DNA of 64,000 bases from Halichoerus grypus (GCF_964656455.1 NC_135720.1:57827668-57891667), one strand, 5' to 3'. Shown: positions 13,091 through 27,024, counted from the stretch's first letter. Notes: generated by a model from the letters alone, not told the origin. Numbers and translations: made by a program.

Positions 13091-14077
13091 ATTTGGGCAT
13101 GTAACATTCTCAAGCTGTGATTTTATGTGAAGTTGCAATTACGTCCTAAACAAAAAGTGGGTAAACTCCCATCTATCTAAACACACTATTTTCTACATAT
13201 ATTCCTCATTACATGTCAGTGTTTTTTTTTTATTATTATTTAAGGATGTAATTTACTTCCCTTACCAAATTGATAATTCATTATGTTTATATATATATTT
13301 TTTCTTATCATCTATATGATCTAATACCACACGTTCCATATAATAGGTTTTCAATAAATATTTGGAGAAGGAATTAATGAGTAACAATACACAGGGATTT
13401 TTCATGAAGGACTGATCTGGTACCATTTCAACATCTGTGTCTATTTAATAACTTTGCTTTTCCCTTCTGGTTCAATTTGGTCGCAGGGTATTCTGAAGAT
13501 TAATGAATAAAATATTTATGAATTCTTTTAGAAAGGCAAATGAAAGATCAACATAATATTTCCTCTCTGCATAATAAAGAAAGAGAATTCCTAATATACT
13601 TTAGGCAAATTCACCTTAAAACTCTTCATTTCATTTTGTCTGAAATATTCTTTTGATTTATTAATGTGGATTTAAAGAGTACTGGCCAAGCATATCTTGG
13701 ATATTAGTGCATCAGAGTAGGTCTTTGACCATTTCTTAAAACTTTATATCACAAAACTGCATAGGCTACACTTTAAAAAAAAAAGTCTTTCTAATGTAAA
13801 TATAGTTACTTAGGTACCAGTGTTATGAAACTAACTTCAACAATTTGATAGTAAAACTAGCAATGATTCTTGTTCATTCATTTACTTAACCTCATCCAGC
13901 GCATCAGAGGAAGCAACTACCTATTCAACTAAGCATACATGTTTGTGTGCTTATTCACTTGTCATATTTGTATAAACAGGGTATCATAAGACTTTGAGAA
14001 AGATGAATTTTACTCTGAACAGAAATATTACTTACACTACGAGGCAGAAATGATATTTGTCTTGAAGTAAATGGATG

Positions 14078-14315
14078 CCATTTTTGGAGAATTTACTATG
14101 TACCAGACACTGTCTTTGAGCAGTATCAAAGTTATGTATTTAATCTTCACAGTGACACCTTGTTGTAGGCATTACTATCTCCACTAAACAGGTGAGGTAA
14201 TTGAGGCTCAGAGATGTTAGGTAATTAGCAGAATTTCAGAAAGTAAGTAATAAGTAGATCTCAATTTCAATAGTCAGATGATTCTGATTCCAAAGTTCTT
14301 GCTCTAAGATAGAAA
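14078..14315 (-). repeat. MIR, long copy
   Basis: TTTACTATGTACCAGACACT, then AACAGGTGAGGTAATTGAGG, CTCAGAGATGTTAGGTAATT, a reverse-strand MIR. Confidence 0.85.
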
Positions 14316-14718
14316 TAGATTTAACAGTCTTTGATAACTGACATAAAAAAAAAAAAAAATGAGCAAAAATCCAACCTTTAATTCTATGCCAAAAAGCCAT
14401 CTTTTTAATCTAAAAAAGAAGGGGCCTGACATTGGGAGGAAATAAGTGACACATACAAACAGAAGTTTTTGTAAACTTCTAACTACTTAGAAACTTGTTC
14501 AAAATAGGGATATGTCATTCCAATAGCACATTTCAAATTATTGTGATTGGGTACATTTTTAAAAAAGACTACTAGATGCAAGTACTAAGTAGATTCTGTA
14601 TGAATCTTCCTAAGTTTTCTATGTCAATTAATCATCCAACACATACACATACACATCTATTATGGTGTTAACACATATAAGAGATAACAAGTGATGTTGG
14701 AATAATATGATTGAATTT

Positions 14719-14815
14719 TTTTTTAAGTAATCTCCACCCACAACATGGGGCTCAAGCTCACGACCTTGAGCCCAACAGTTGCACGTGCTACTAACTGAAC
14801 CATCCAGGCACCCCC
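14719..14815 (-). mobile_element. CAN-SINE, short older copy
   Basis: TTAAGTAATCTCCACCCACA ... inverted head GAACCATCCAGGCACCCCC. The perfect duplication ATGATTGAATT is present on both sides (14708-14718 and 14816-14826). Confidence 0.93.
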
Positions 14816-14944
14816 ATGATTGAATTAATTAAATTATAAGCACCATATCAAAATTTGTTCTATATTTGGAAGGCACGAGGAGCTTAAGAAGAATCAATAA
14901 TATAATTTATAATTATAAAAACCCAGGTAGGTTTCCAATATTTT

Positions 14945-15105
14945 TATATGTTAATTCATTATCCCTTTCAATTTTTAGAACAACACACTAAAATTTATTA
15001 TTTCTATTTGACAAGTGAGGCCCAAAGAGGTTAAGTAACTTGCCTAAGGTAACAGTATTGGAAAGGGTTGAAAATGGGATTCAGATGCTGGCTTCGGATC
15101 CCTAT
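14945..15105 (-). repeat. MIR fragment
   Basis: Reverse-strand MIR: TTTGACAAGTGAGGCCCAAA, GAGGTTAAGTAACTTGCCTA, AGGTAACAGTATTGG. Confidence 0.8.
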
Positions 15106-15339
15106 TTATTAGTTTAATTTATTTGGGAAGAAAATAGGAGGGTTTAGTAGACCAACTATCCACCAACTCACCCCAAATTGGTGTGAAACCCTATACATTA
15201 AAGTTGAAGAAGAAACAATGAATGTAACATTTTTTTGCTGGTTTCTAATCCATTGTGCTTAACTTTTACCTCTGGATGCTTAAGGATTCCTTCATATTTG
15301 CTTCAGACTATAGTCCCAGGATCTTCCTTTTTATATAAT

Positions 15340-15480
15340 CTACCTATTCTATGTACCTGTGTCTATAAAATGAGGATTATAACTGCTCCATGATGTTGTC
15401 ATGAGGCAATAATAGTACTAGGATGTAGTAAGTGTTAAATACATTTCACGGTTAGGTCATTTTATAGTAGAAATTGTCAA
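15340..15480 (+). repeat. MIR fragment
   Basis: TGTCTATAAAATGAGGATTA, TGTTGTCATGAGGCAATAAT, AGTAAGTGTTAAATAC: the 3' half of a plus-strand MIR. Confidence 0.65.
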
Positions 15481-16275
15481 TACAAAAGGTAACATGCATC
15501 AGGAGCCAGATTCAAAGTTTGTTTGGATCAAACTTCCTAGGGCTATTATACATGTGAATGTCCTCAGTATTCACACTTCATATATGTGTCTGCTCCTACT
15601 TCTAATAACAGAGTCAGATAATTCTTGGATCAAACAGGCAAGAGAATTTCTGCATTGGTAAGGTAATTTAAAAACAAAAAAGAGGAAAACATCTACTGTT
15701 GTATATATCTACACGAAAAAAAACCCAGTTATGATTGTTGTTTATTATATATAACACAAATTTCATTACATATCATGTTCTTGATTTATTTGCAATATTT
15801 TCTAGCTATCTTAATAATTCTTCTAAAATTGAGCATGACAAAACAAGATGAAATTTGTTATAAATCACGGTAGTGAAGAAGGAAAATTTGTTAAAATTTG
15901 ACAGACATACACTGCCCCAAATTAACAATATCTACAGTTAAATATGTTACCTGTTTATACATACATATTTTATAGTTAAGAGTTAATATTTAATAAAAAA
16001 TCTATCAAAATCTTTTATATTTTTAGTGTCCTGAGGCCATATATTATAAATGCTAATTAGCCTAATAAAATTATGGCCACTAACATTGTCTTTCTAGTAA
16101 ATAAATAAGGATATAGCTTACCTTTCATGATAGTATCTAAAAGTAATATAAATCTGTATAAATATAATAAACATTATATACTTTTGTATTATTTGTTTTT
16201 ATATAAAACTGTATTTAAATATAAGTATTTAAATGGCAACTTATGTTATTGTTATTGTTTATTATTTAAAAATTT

Positions 16276-16387
16276 GGGGCGCCTGTGTGGCTCAGTCAGA
16301 AGAGTATGCAACTTTGATCTAAGGGTAATGAGTTCAAGCCTCATGCTGGATGTAGAGATAATAAATTAATAAATAAACTTTAAAAAA
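16276..16387 (+). mobile_element. CAN-SINE, short tRNA-like copy
   Basis: Head GGGGCGCCTGTGTGGCTCAG followed by GAGTTCAAGCCTCATGCTGG (B box) and AATAAATTAATAAATAAAC. It lacks the CT-rich segment. TTAAAAAT-type flanks suggest a duplication. The tRNA likeness is from SINE origin; it is not a tRNA gene. Confidence 0.88.
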
Positions 16388-19015
16388 ATTAAAAATGTAT
16401 TTTATTTAAAGACTATATGAGGCCAAGATATCTTTTATCTATTATTTTTCAATATTTTTAATATAAATTCCAAAATCATAAAAATAACAAAATTCCTAAA
16501 ATAAATTCCTAAAATTATGAATAAAATGGAATAATATGAAAAAACATAGTTTTGATAGTAATTATCACTCCCTGTCAGTCCATCCCCTATTTCCAAATAT
16601 AGAATGTAGCTTAGCTCTATGTATTTTATTCTGAATGTAAACAGTCAAAAAACACGTTCTGTACATTTTAGAAATAGATCCACTCTTTCTTTTTATTTTA
16701 AAAATAGATCCTATAAAGAGAAAGTACTACAGTTTATAGCAATTGTTAATCTTTCTTAGCCAGAATTTTTCTGTAGTTCATTATGAATCTGTATCTGAGT
16801 AATAATATTTCTTAATATTTATATGCCTCAGTGCCATCGCTTACTCTCTGTTTTTACATAATTTCAACCACCTGACTTTAACTATTCTGTATTACTACAT
16901 GTTAAATGTTGCACATTTATAATTGTCTATTAATTAGTTGCTATGCAAAAATTTTATCCCACCTTTTCTCCCATTGTTTCCCAATCCATTTTCCTCTAAT
17001 CCAGGAGAGTGATCATTATGTCAAACTTGTTGTTAGCCCCCTTCTAACCTGAGTGCCTGCTCTAGTAAAAGAATTTATTGCTTATTGCTTATTTTCTTAA
17101 CCACCTTGTATTCCCTTTATATTGTGCCCTGTACTTACTTTCCTTATATCATCTGTGATTGGTTATATCTATATGTAACCATATAGCTATTAAATGTAAA
17201 ATAAGAAGCCGAGGGAAATTGTGAACAGAAATGTATTAATCCATTACAAGTGTGTATTGCATGATCTTAGATCAGTACTTCACAGATAAATTTTGTTCTT
17301 GAGGGTGGAAGGGGTAAAAAAAGTCTCCTGATTCAACCTTCCTTTTTTCCAAGTGAAAAGTTTAAAAATTGGCCTAAAAAATAACATGATTATGAAGGAA
17401 ATGATTCATTGCAACTGCCATTTTTCATGTAAGGAACAATTACTTAAAATGGAAATTCCAACTCTTTATCAGCTTTAGATAAATGCTGATTATTTAATCT
17501 GTCAATGAGGAAAGGCAATTAAATGGAATGTTGTATGTTAATGAAACAATGGAGGTTGTTAGGTCATCTCAATTATTTATATTCAGATTTAACTTGCAGC
17601 CCAGTACATCATGGAAGATTAATAGGTATATAAAGTGAAGGAATATAGTGCCATCCCGTTATTCATGCCACAAACTCCATGTCCTTTTACTATTCATTAA
17701 ATCAATCATATACAAATATAATGAGTGTTGTGCTTGTGACTTCATAACATATTCTGAAATATCTTCTACAAATACTTCTGTCACATTTGATTATGATATA
17801 GACTCCTAAATATTTCTTCTGTGGTAAAGACAAGAATAAAACTAGCAGTTATGTTGATAAATATTGTGAAATGTTACACATTTTTCATCAAAACACTAAG
17901 AAATTATGCAAAACTCCTGGTAAATATATGTTTGTCTCTTGCTATCAAAAAATGAAATAGAAAACAGGGAATTTTAACAATTTTGAAAGAAGACAGGAAA
18001 CTAAATCAACCAAAGAAACACAAAATTGGGAAGAAGTCAAGAATTAAAGTTTGAATATTTTTTTTTGTACTACTAAGATGTGAGATGTGATCAGTAATAC
18101 ACTATCTTCTAATTTTGTCAATGCCCTAAGATCTGTGAGGAAATAGATATATTATCTTCATCACCAAACCCTGAGTGCCTGGTATCAAGTCTGGAGTACA
18201 CAGCATACACACAATTAAAATTGATCAAAGAAAAAGTAATTAATTCATCATTTTGCTACTTTTTACACCTTTGGTGTTTTAGTGGAATATAGGATAAAGT
18301 CAACATTTTCAAAATGCCTCTATTGATTAAAAAGTGGAGAATTAGTTTGATCCACTGTCTGGCAAAGTCTTATATTCTCTTTACAACAGAATCGAAGAAA
18401 ATAGCTCCAGCTAATTAAGAAGACAGTGGCAAGGACAGACTTGTAGTTCCAGGAGAACATGAAAGCCTGCCTGGTCATACTTTAATTTTCTGTGATTCTA
18501 TTTCCTAAAGGTAAATCTTTGTACAGTAGCAGAGTGATCACTAGTCCCCTCTTAGTACATAAGCTAACTCCCTGTCATGAATTGGGTATACAAGACATTG
18601 ATCTTTAAAGTTAATCAAATGATGAAAGAAATTTTAAAATTTCTGGGCTATGGTCTGTTGTTACAAAAGAATAATTTTTAAGAGGACATTGGAACTTAAA
18701 TACATAAAGATTCTTCTCTCATAAACATGTTCACTTTTTTGTAAAGGAGAAGAGAAACTCCTTTTCTAACTCACTAAACTTCCACTATTTAATCAAAAGT
18801 GTTTCTAAGCTTTTGCCTTTTAAGATATTTTTCTAACAAATATTTGACAGTAGCCTAATTGCATTTTCCAAATGATTAGATATCTTGACAATTAAGTGTA
18901 AGTACATAAATTTTTTAAAAAAAAGCTCTCCAGAACATATTTGGGAAACTGAGAGAACCTAGTGATTAGAGCACAGATGTAGTGTGATTAAAATAAATTA
19001 ACACACACGTTTTTT
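16388..19015. other. Very AT-rich intron, little recognised
   Basis: No exon. A diverged end of an L2 may be present at 18110-18230 (CTGAGTGCCTGGTATCAAGT). The rest is unrecognised. Confidence 0.4.
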
Positions 19016-19029
19016 TCAGTCAGGCAGGC

Positions 19030-19790
19030 CCTCCTTCATTATGAACACCCTCACAATGCATTCACTTTGCACCAGGCACTTAATTGGGTACAGGGCCTTC
19101 AAGGATGAAGAAACCTAGGTCTTGCCTCCAAAGAACTACAAGTCTTTTGGAAAAGAGATGTGAACACAAAACTACCAGTGTTAAACTTCAACATGGTGCT
19201 AAACAAAACATGCACAAATGAAAGAGCACACAGGTAAAATCACCAAAAGGTTACAGATGACCTGAAAATTAGAGCACAAGTAGGAATATGCCATGCATTC
19301 AGACAGTGGGACCAGCCTGTGCTGAAATGAGGAGGACACAGCACTGTGGTGAGATGGGTGGCTTCAAAGAGCAGGGAGCAGGCAAATAGGAGGCTGGACA
19401 AGCAGCAGAAGCCAGATCATGGAGGGTCTTGCAGTCTTGGCAAATGGATACGAATTTTATCTAGTAAATGACGAGGAGTCATTAGCAATGTTCACATAGA
19501 AAGAAGGTAAATGTAGAGGAGGGATGTTAGGAGTGAGACTTCAAGAAGGAGACTATTACAACAGCCAGAGGAGAGATCATGGGGTCCTTAACTAAGGCAT
19601 GGGTCTGGGGGTGAAAAGAAGAATGTAGTGAAGAAAAGTATTGAGACAGCAGACTTGAAAGTGTTTGATGACTGACTGATGGATGTGAAGAGATGGGGAA
19701 GGAAATGGAGAAAGCAGTTGGCATCCAGAGTTTATATTTCCCAAATAGTAACCTCCCTGTAGAAATCCAAATAATATAGCCAACCAACAC
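19030..19790 (-). repeat. L2, long reverse-strand copy
   Basis: Marker phrases in L2 reverse order: TTTGCACCAGGCACTTAATT near the 3' end, AGCAGAAGCCAGATCATGGA, GGGTCTTGCAGTCTTGG, GGAGTCATTAGCAATGTTCA, CTATTACAACAGCCAGAGGA, and CATCCAGAGTTTATATTTCC. The minus-strand open frames here are remnants of L2 coding sequence or chance. Confidence 0.8.
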
Positions 19791-19875
19791 AGTCATTATT
19801 GACTTGTGTTTTAAATTTACATTATCAAGGAATATGTGTGGTATTACATATCGATATAAGAAAAAATGGTACTTT

Positions 19876-20076
19876 TTTTTTTTTTTTAAGATTTTATTTA
19901 TTTATTTGACAGAGAGAGACACAGCGAGAGAGGGAACACAAACAGGGGGAGTGGGAGAGGGAGAAGCAGGCTTCCCATGGAGCAGGGAGCCCGATGCGGG
20001 GCTCGATCCCAGGACCCTGGGACCATGACCTGAGCCGAAGGCAGACGCTTAACGACTGAGCCACCCAGGCACCCCG
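19876..20076 (-). mobile_element. CAN-SINE (SINEC), full length
   Basis: T-run, AAGATTTTATTTATTTATTT, GACAGAGAGAGACACAGCGA, and inverted head GAGCCACCCAGGCACCCC. The duplication AAAAAATGGTACTTT is perfect (19861-19875 and 20077-20091). The body is the arctoid type with the GGGGGAGTGGGAGAGGGAGA run. Confidence 0.97.
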
Positions 20077-20091
20077 AAAAAATGGTACTTT

Positions 20092-22710
20092 TAAACTACC
20101 AGATAAAGTACAGGTCCGTTAGTATTAATATACATGGGCATAATGGGGGAATTGGGAAAGATTTCTAAGACATAGCTAGACTGTTTAAAACTACCTTGAG
20201 GTATTTCTACTGGGTTTTGTTCTCTTGAATTGAGATTATTGCAAACTCAATATATCAAAATAAATACAACCACTGTCAGCTCTGATGGATTCAAAAAAGT
20301 GAATCCCTGCCCTTGGGAACTGTGCTTGGAGAAGGCAGACCTCTGGGCAGAAGACTGGGAGCTATGTCATCTGATCTTTCAGTAAAGAACAGTGGTAATG
20401 TCCACTTAGAGGACTTCCATACTCCCAGGAACATGGAAACATGTATATGTTTATACTCAGCAGACAATTCACAGTAAAGAAAGGGTTTTATAGTAATGGC
20501 TCATGTCTGGGGAGGAGTCTAGCACACTGACTGGATGGTAGTGTGCAGGCATTGGGGAAAGTGTGAGAAAGGTGTTATCATGAGTTAGAAAAAAAAAAAA
20601 AAAAAAAACAACCCTTATTTGTGAAGGAAGGGGGTTGGACTTCTTTTTTAACTTTCTCCTTAAAGAGATTGGGCTTGGATATATTGTGCAACTTGGTTTC
20701 TTGGTTGGATTTATACCAAATGGAGATAAAAATTTTACTGAGCTAATGACATTAATATATTTATTATGATGACCCCAAACCATAGAAGAAACCACAAGTA
20801 CAGGAGAAATGGTCTTGTATTCAATAGTCACTTAGCAGACAAACACTTAACCCAGGGGTCAGTTAAGATGCTAACTCAACCAGAAAAATTCTTATGAATC
20901 CAGTTCATTGTTTCCTTTTATAGCTCAACATGAAGAAAGAATGTGAAAGTCTAAGCACTATGATCTTACATACTGACAAATGACTATGATACTGATAATA
21001 ATAGGTCTTGCTCCAAGCACCAGGGACTTTGCTGATGATCCCATTTCTTTATGGGATCATAGGGAGAAAAAAAGAACAAGAGATATATAAACACTGAGAT
21101 CTCATGAACTGACTGGAGGGAATGGTGCCAACACCACAATGCCAGGCTATAATTCCTTTCTTTTCTAACTAGACTCCTCTTAATTTCCTGACTCCATTCA
21201 TGGTGGAAATAGCCTAGTAACTCCTTTTCCTAAACATTTAATGACTGGGAAAATGCTTACAATATGATCTTAAATGAAAAAGAAAAATAATAGTCATGCA
21301 AGGCATAAATATACCAACATTTTTATACAGATCCTATGCTGGTTTTATGTTTATAATAATCATGTGCTATTTTATAATTAAGAATTAATGATTTATAATG
21401 AAATATTTTACATATAATATTTTATGTCATTATATAATGCTATATAATGAGAAGATTTTGAAAGATATTATCATTTTCCAAAAGAGAATTTTTAAAAAGT
21501 AATCAATCTGCATCCATTCTTGAAGACATTTTTATTTTAATGGCAAACTTCATGTTTACTTCCAAAATGGTTTGCGTTCCATGCTCTATTTATAAATAAA
21601 ATAAATAGCTAGTACACATTTTTAGATAAGAAATATTATTCAAAAAGTGCTCATACAAGTAAATTTATCTTCAGCTTACTCATTTTAAAAATGTCCTCAC
21701 TTTTAAATCTCATCTCAACTTTTCTGGTGAAATTTTTATATTTTGCAGTAACTTAAAAATATACAAATGAAGGGGTAATTATCCCTTATATGTGAACATT
21801 TTCATTTTTTAAATGTAATATGACACTTGGAAAGCACTTCATGACTGTAACAAAGGTAAGAGTGTTGGCATTGAATATTCTTCTAAAGATTTCAGAATCT
21901 GTTCTATACACAATGCCCAGAGTTTTCAATAAATAGGCTAATTTTCTCATTTTCTTATCAATGCATTTTTTTCCATCACTTATCCATTCCTACTAAATCA
22001 CCTGCCAGTTCAGAAGGACAGAATTGAGGAGGAATGGACTCATGGCTAGAAAAGAAAAGAACCCAAACCTGTATTCCTCCTAACACCCTGTCTTTTTGTT
22101 CCATCTTCTGAAGGTTAATTCCCTCTAAGAGCCCCTGCCTCCCTGGACAAGAAATTAATAACCTTTCCTTTGTACTTAACTGTCTTTCAATAATCTCTAT
22201 AACTTACTTAGAAGTCAGACAGCACTTTGTTTCAGGGGATGACATGTAACATCATATAGGGAATTATACAGAAATACAGAGAATACTTAAGTAAAGTTGG
22301 ATCATTTTTGTAGTTTTGATATATAAAGGAGAACAGTAATCCTTGGACATATTAGTAGAAGTCTTAGAGTTAAGTGCTAAGTAAAAGTGTTAATACTGTC
22401 ATGATACCTATTGATTTACTTTTCTTAAAATCATTCAAAAATGGTTTTGAGGAACAAATAATAAGAGATCCATCCTGAAATTAAAGAATGATAAAGACAG
22501 CTAGAAAACATATATTGAAAAAATATATATACATGATTAAAATAATAATTTAAAGAATAGTACATATTTTATTTTAAAAAAATAACATTTTTCTTATTAA
22601 GTTCCAAAAGTTTAATTCAACATCTTCACACTGAGAATAAAGCATAATATTTGTAATTTTTTTTAGGTTGTATTTTATTTTTAATCTGGATATGCTTTGG
22701 AGAAAAAAGT
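20092..22710. other. AT-rich intron, simple A run and one hairpin
   Basis: It holds an A-tract of about 19 at 20588-20606 and a 10-bp inverted repeat at 21035-21060. No exon or assignable repeat. Confidence 0.4.
21035..21060. repeat. Perfect inverted repeat, 10-bp arms
   Basis: ATGATCCCAT, loop TTCTTT, ATGGGATCAT. Short hairpin potential; function unknown. Confidence 0.8.
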
Positions 22711-22713
22711 ATC

Positions 22714-22790
22714 TTCATTTTAAAGTTATTTAGGTATTTTCCTCCCAATAAAGTTTCTCAAATATATCTTAGGTTAATACCAAAATACTA
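22714..22790 (+). repeat. 76-bp direct repeat, copy A
   Basis: It starts TTCATTTTAAAGTTATTTAG and ends TTAATACCAAAATACTA. It is almost identical to 24691-24766 (one G/A change, one T/C change and one inserted A). The two copies lie either side of the 174-bp GRIK2 exon. Confidence 0.95.
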
Positions 22791-23369
22791 GAACTAGTCA
22801 ACAATCTCTATTTTTAGGCAAAAGAATAAAATTCCCCTCATACTATATCTTTAAAAAAATTAATGTGGGTATAAGACATTTTCAAATTCTAGGAGATTGT
22901 TTTTCTCACTAAAAGAAAAAAAATTGTCCTTTTTTTTTTATCAGAAGTTTGGTACCATGAGGGCAACTATGATTTCAGTCTCTATGAAGATACTCAATTT
23001 TTATGATTGAATCTACTTTTAAGGAAAAAAAAATAATAGAACTTTTCCTTTATTTTGTTACAACATTAAAAACACACTTTGAATCTCTATTGAACCAATT
23101 AATGGAAAAATTATTATCATAATAGAAAAAGCTTCCCACATATCAGGATAGAGAATGTTATGCTTATAAAAGTTCCATTTAGACTGACACTTAATAAAAG
23201 CAGGTTGTAATGACCTAGGAAACGTAAATATTGCCAAAGTGCTTAGCTATTTCCTAAAATGTAGCAATAATTTGTTCTATACAAAACAGATTTGATGAGA
23301 TGTATCAGACATTTATAATTTGCTTAAATAACTATAGTATAAAAATAGTATAGTGTAAACCTACCTGGT

Positions 23370-23580
23370 CTCATAAGATAGCCAGTACTTACATTTGGCT
23401 ATTGAGCACTTGAAATGTGACTAGTCTGAATTAATATGTATGGTGTCAAAGACAACTTTCAAAGACTTAGTAGCAAAAAGAAAATGCAAATATCTGTCAT
23501 AATTTTTATATTGATTATCTGTTCAAATAATAGTATTTTAATATAATCAGTTAAGTAATATAATTAATAACATTGAGTTT
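23370..23580 (-). repeat. hAT-like DNA transposon fragment
   Basis: TGGCTATTGAGCACTTGAAA, TGTGACTAGTCTGAATTAAT and AAAGACTTAGTAGCAAAAAG resemble a common non-autonomous mammalian DNA transposon with CACTTGAAATGTGGCTAGT at one end. The family is not fixed. Confidence 0.5.
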
Positions 23581-24211
23581 TACTTGTTTTTGTTTATGTT
23601 TTTTAACAGAGATATCAGAAAATTTTTAAATTATATATGTGTCTTCCATTAGGTTTTCATTGGCAGCAGTGGTATAAACAGCTAAACTTATACCAGAATG
23701 TTCCCTTCTTTTATAGTTTCTGCCTAAATCCAATTTCTAAGTTTAAAAAAGGACTTGAAAAATAACAAATGTGATTATTGGTTAGTCTTAAGCCTTAAAG
23801 AATAAATAACTCTAAGGAGATTTTTGTGTGATGTAGGTCATACATATGACATCACAAACCAACATGATGAAGAATAATCATGTATCGCTAGTTAAGATCA
23901 AAAATATAACTATCAGGTTAACGTCTTCTTCTCAGTCTCTAATTTATCCTATATATGGCACTCACTAATTTTAGAGAAATCCCTACATTGTAGTATTCTG
24001 ACAATAGTTGTAATGTCTTTTGAGATACTTGTATAAAAGTATAAATTTGCCACATAAATTAATTCAGGAAATTGTTAATAGAATTATTTGCAAGAGTAGT
24101 TCTGATACCATGCCTTTAACGTCGGTTAAACCCAAGTTTGTATCCAGAAGATTTAATAATTTATGCAAAACTACTTAGAAACCCACAAACTAATCTGTAA
24201 GTGGGAATTCA

Positions 24212-24460
<249 letters not shown>

Positions 24461-24690
24461 TTATTACTTCCCTTAGAATAGTTAACATGATTGTTTCTCA
24501 AATGATGTTAAACATCAGAAATCACCAAGATTCAAATAGACTATTTTCATGCTTTTCCAATGCAAACATACATATTCTAGATAAATATGCATGTGTATGT
24601 CATATTCTAATTCTACCAATGGAACAACAGGCTTTTCTGTAACCTACATTTAAGATTTGCATGAGCTTTCTTCTCCATGTTAAGGATAGC

Positions 24691-24766
24691 TTCATTTTAA
24701 AGTTATTTAGATATTTTCCTCCCAATAAAGTTTCCCAATATATCTTAGGTTAATACCAAAATACTA
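24691..24766 (+). repeat. 76-bp direct repeat, copy B
   Basis: Partner of 22714-22790. It lies about 300 bp upstream of the 174-bp GRIK2 exon in the sense of transcription. Confidence 0.95.
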
Positions 24767-24806
24767 CCTTAAATTTTATGCACTATCACTTTTTTTTTTT
24801 AACTGA

Positions 24807-24842
24807 CTAGGTTTGTTTTGTTTTGTTTTGTTTTGTTTTTTT
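24807..24842. repeat. (GTTTT)n simple repeat
   Basis: Four to five GTTTT units followed by a T-run. Confidence 0.9.
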
Positions 24843-24942
24843 TCCTATGCTCTGCTTCCTTGACTGGTAACTGCCACTTTTTTATTTTGTCTTATCTTTT
24901 TTTTTTTTAAAGAAACAGTTCATGAAATATGGCTTCTAACTA

Positions 24943-25330
24943 ATGAAAATTATATTAAAGGTGAGGGCAACACAACTGGCCTTTTTTGGTTGTGGAACCC
25001 TTGCAGTTCCTTTGTTTTATACCTTACCCAACAAGTTCACCATAGGGAACCCTTCATATTTCGGTTGTGGGTTCCAGGCTGTAGTTAATGCTCTGGCTTT
25101 GCCTTTTGGTTTTCCCAGGAAAGAGGAGGCCAAAGCATCCAGAAGAGTTGGATGTCACCACAAGAACATACCTACACTCTTTCAAGTTGTCATTAACTAA
25201 TCCTCAGATCTTACAGGCAATATTGGGAACCAGACCAACAGTAATGCCATTGGTCCTGTGAAGTCTGTCTTGGATTTATACAGCTACATAGGCTACAAAC
25301 TAGAAATAAATTTCAATGGAGAGCAGATGA
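24943..25330. other. Unrecognised, less AT-rich intron stretch
   Basis: An open frame of 85 codons (24943-25200, plus strand) lies in sequence with a more coding-like composition than its surroundings. I recognise no protein in any frame, and there is no matching acceptor and donor pair. It may be an eroded processed pseudogene or an old repeat. Confidence 0.3.
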
Positions 25331-26572
25331 TATTGGTCTGCACTGTGCTCTGTGCCGTGAAAAAATATAAAGAATTTTTTTAGGTTTTTATTTTCAGTAT
25401 TTGCAATCTAGCCAAGGAGACACACACTCATACACACTAAGGGGCAAAAGAGTAGGAGTTTTAAGTGCAAGAAGTCAGAAGCAAGACAAATAACTTTGAA
25501 TTTTTGTAGTCAAAAATAACTTCATAAAGCGGATGGGATCTAAGCTTCCATTAAAGAAAGGCCAGGTTTTTGATAGGCAAAAGGAAAAAGGATGTCATTC
25601 AAAGTGTCAGTAAAGGCACAAAAATTAGAAAACATAAAACGTATTCGGTAGACTGATCTAGATCAGTTTTGTTATAAAAGAGGACTGATGAAGAAGAATA
25701 ACAACAAAAGAAAATAGGAAAGTTAGGTTAAAATCAAACTTAAAAAAAGCCTTCAATTATAGGCTAATGAATTCTATATATCCTAAACTACTTTTTCTTT
25801 CTTTTTTTTAATTTCTTTTTTCTTATTAAGAGGTACTTTTGATTCCTCTAAAATCTTACGATTATGGTGAAACTGAGTTGTAACTGCACTGAAATATAAT
25901 TTGCTGATGAGTAAAGTCTTCCAAGCCCTCCCCTCCAGCCTATCACTAAGTTTCTTACAGGCTGCAAAAAGTGACCTGGTGGGAAGTAATATCTCTATTA
26001 GAGTGAACCATAGTATTTATCAGTAAAATACAGACTACTGTGTGAAGAACCTCTATTGGAAGAGAGTTGTTATTACAGGTAGCTATTGTGATCAAGTACA
26101 TTTTAGTAATTTGATCTGGTAGCTTCAAGACTCCTAAAATCAAGGAGACCAATCAGAATACTTCTGAGTTAACAGAAAGCATTGGTTAGACTGGTCATTG
26201 TGGGGACGGAGATGCATGCTAGAGACAGTATGGAGGAAAAAACAGTCGAATTTTGGTGATGATGTAGGAGTCAGACAATGGAAGCTTTGAAGGAAGTCAG
26301 AAGAGGGGTCAATTTAGAGGACAGTACCTTAAGGTTTAAATAATTTGAAATTAATGTGACAACAGTTAGATTTGTTCTGTAATGTAACAGTATATAACAA
26401 CTCAGAAATGTTATAGAGGGAAATTTAGATTTCATTTCAATAAAGGTAATAGTTGAAGTTCTAAATACATACCAGTTCTGAAGAAAATAACTGAAGAGGA
26501 TAAAGGAAAATAGAATAAAGGCTCAAACTTGAAGATACTCTCATACTTGGGGCAACAGGCAATAAAGGGGAA

Positions 26573-27024
26573 TAGAATATGCCACCCCCAAATATGCCAC
26601 TTTGGCATGTGGATTACTTTGATTTGAAGGCAATCAAGACCCAGTAGACTCAGGAAAAACTTTTATGTCTGCCTTAACTACCTAAAAGAATTTATACAGG
26701 GGGCCAGTACCAGAAAAAAAAGCTATTACTAGAGATAACTTTTTTATCTGAAAGATCTTTCTGCACGGCAGGGCAAACTTCTAATTACCAAACATCTGCT
26801 CTTCTTCGGTCTGTGAATTACCCTCCTCCCCTTTGAAGCCCCAGGCCCTCATCCCATTCCTTAGCTCAATTACCTGACCTGACCTTGAGTCTCATATCTT
26901 TGGGGCTCCTTACATATGAAATTAAATTTGTTTTTTTCTCCCATTAATCTGTTTTATGTCAATTTAATTATTAAACCAGCCAAAGAACCTAGAAGGGAAG
27001 GACAAATTTTCTACCCTTACATCA
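26573..27024 (+). mobile_element. Solo LTR-like element, copy 1
   Basis: About 452 bp, related to 29495-29964. Shared pieces include TCTAATTACCAAACATCTGC, TCTTCTT, CTGTGAATTAC, CCCATTAATCTGTTTTATGT and CAATTTAATTATTAAACCAG. The 5-bp duplication GGGAA flanks it. A polyadenylation-like ATTAAA lies near the end. An ERVL-class LTR is the best guess; no internal retroviral sequence is present. Confidence 0.65.

Noticed and set aside
16276..16387. tRNA gene (A and B box likeness)
   Set aside because: It is a tRNA-derived SINE with a diverged body and A/T-rich tail and cannot form a full cloverleaf by eye; the same applies to the other CAN-SINEs.
19804..20028. 74-codon plus-strand open frame
   Set aside because: Mostly translation of the antisense CAN-SINE GA-rich segment.
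20588..20606. A-tract as the tail of a retrocopy
   Set aside because: No gene-like or SINE-like body precedes it and no flanking duplication was found.
24943..25200. 85-codon plus-strand open frame in GRIK2 intron 5, possible exon or retrocopy
   Set aside because: No protein family recognised in any frame, no splice pair on the plus strand and no A tail or duplication. Listed only as unassigned sequence.
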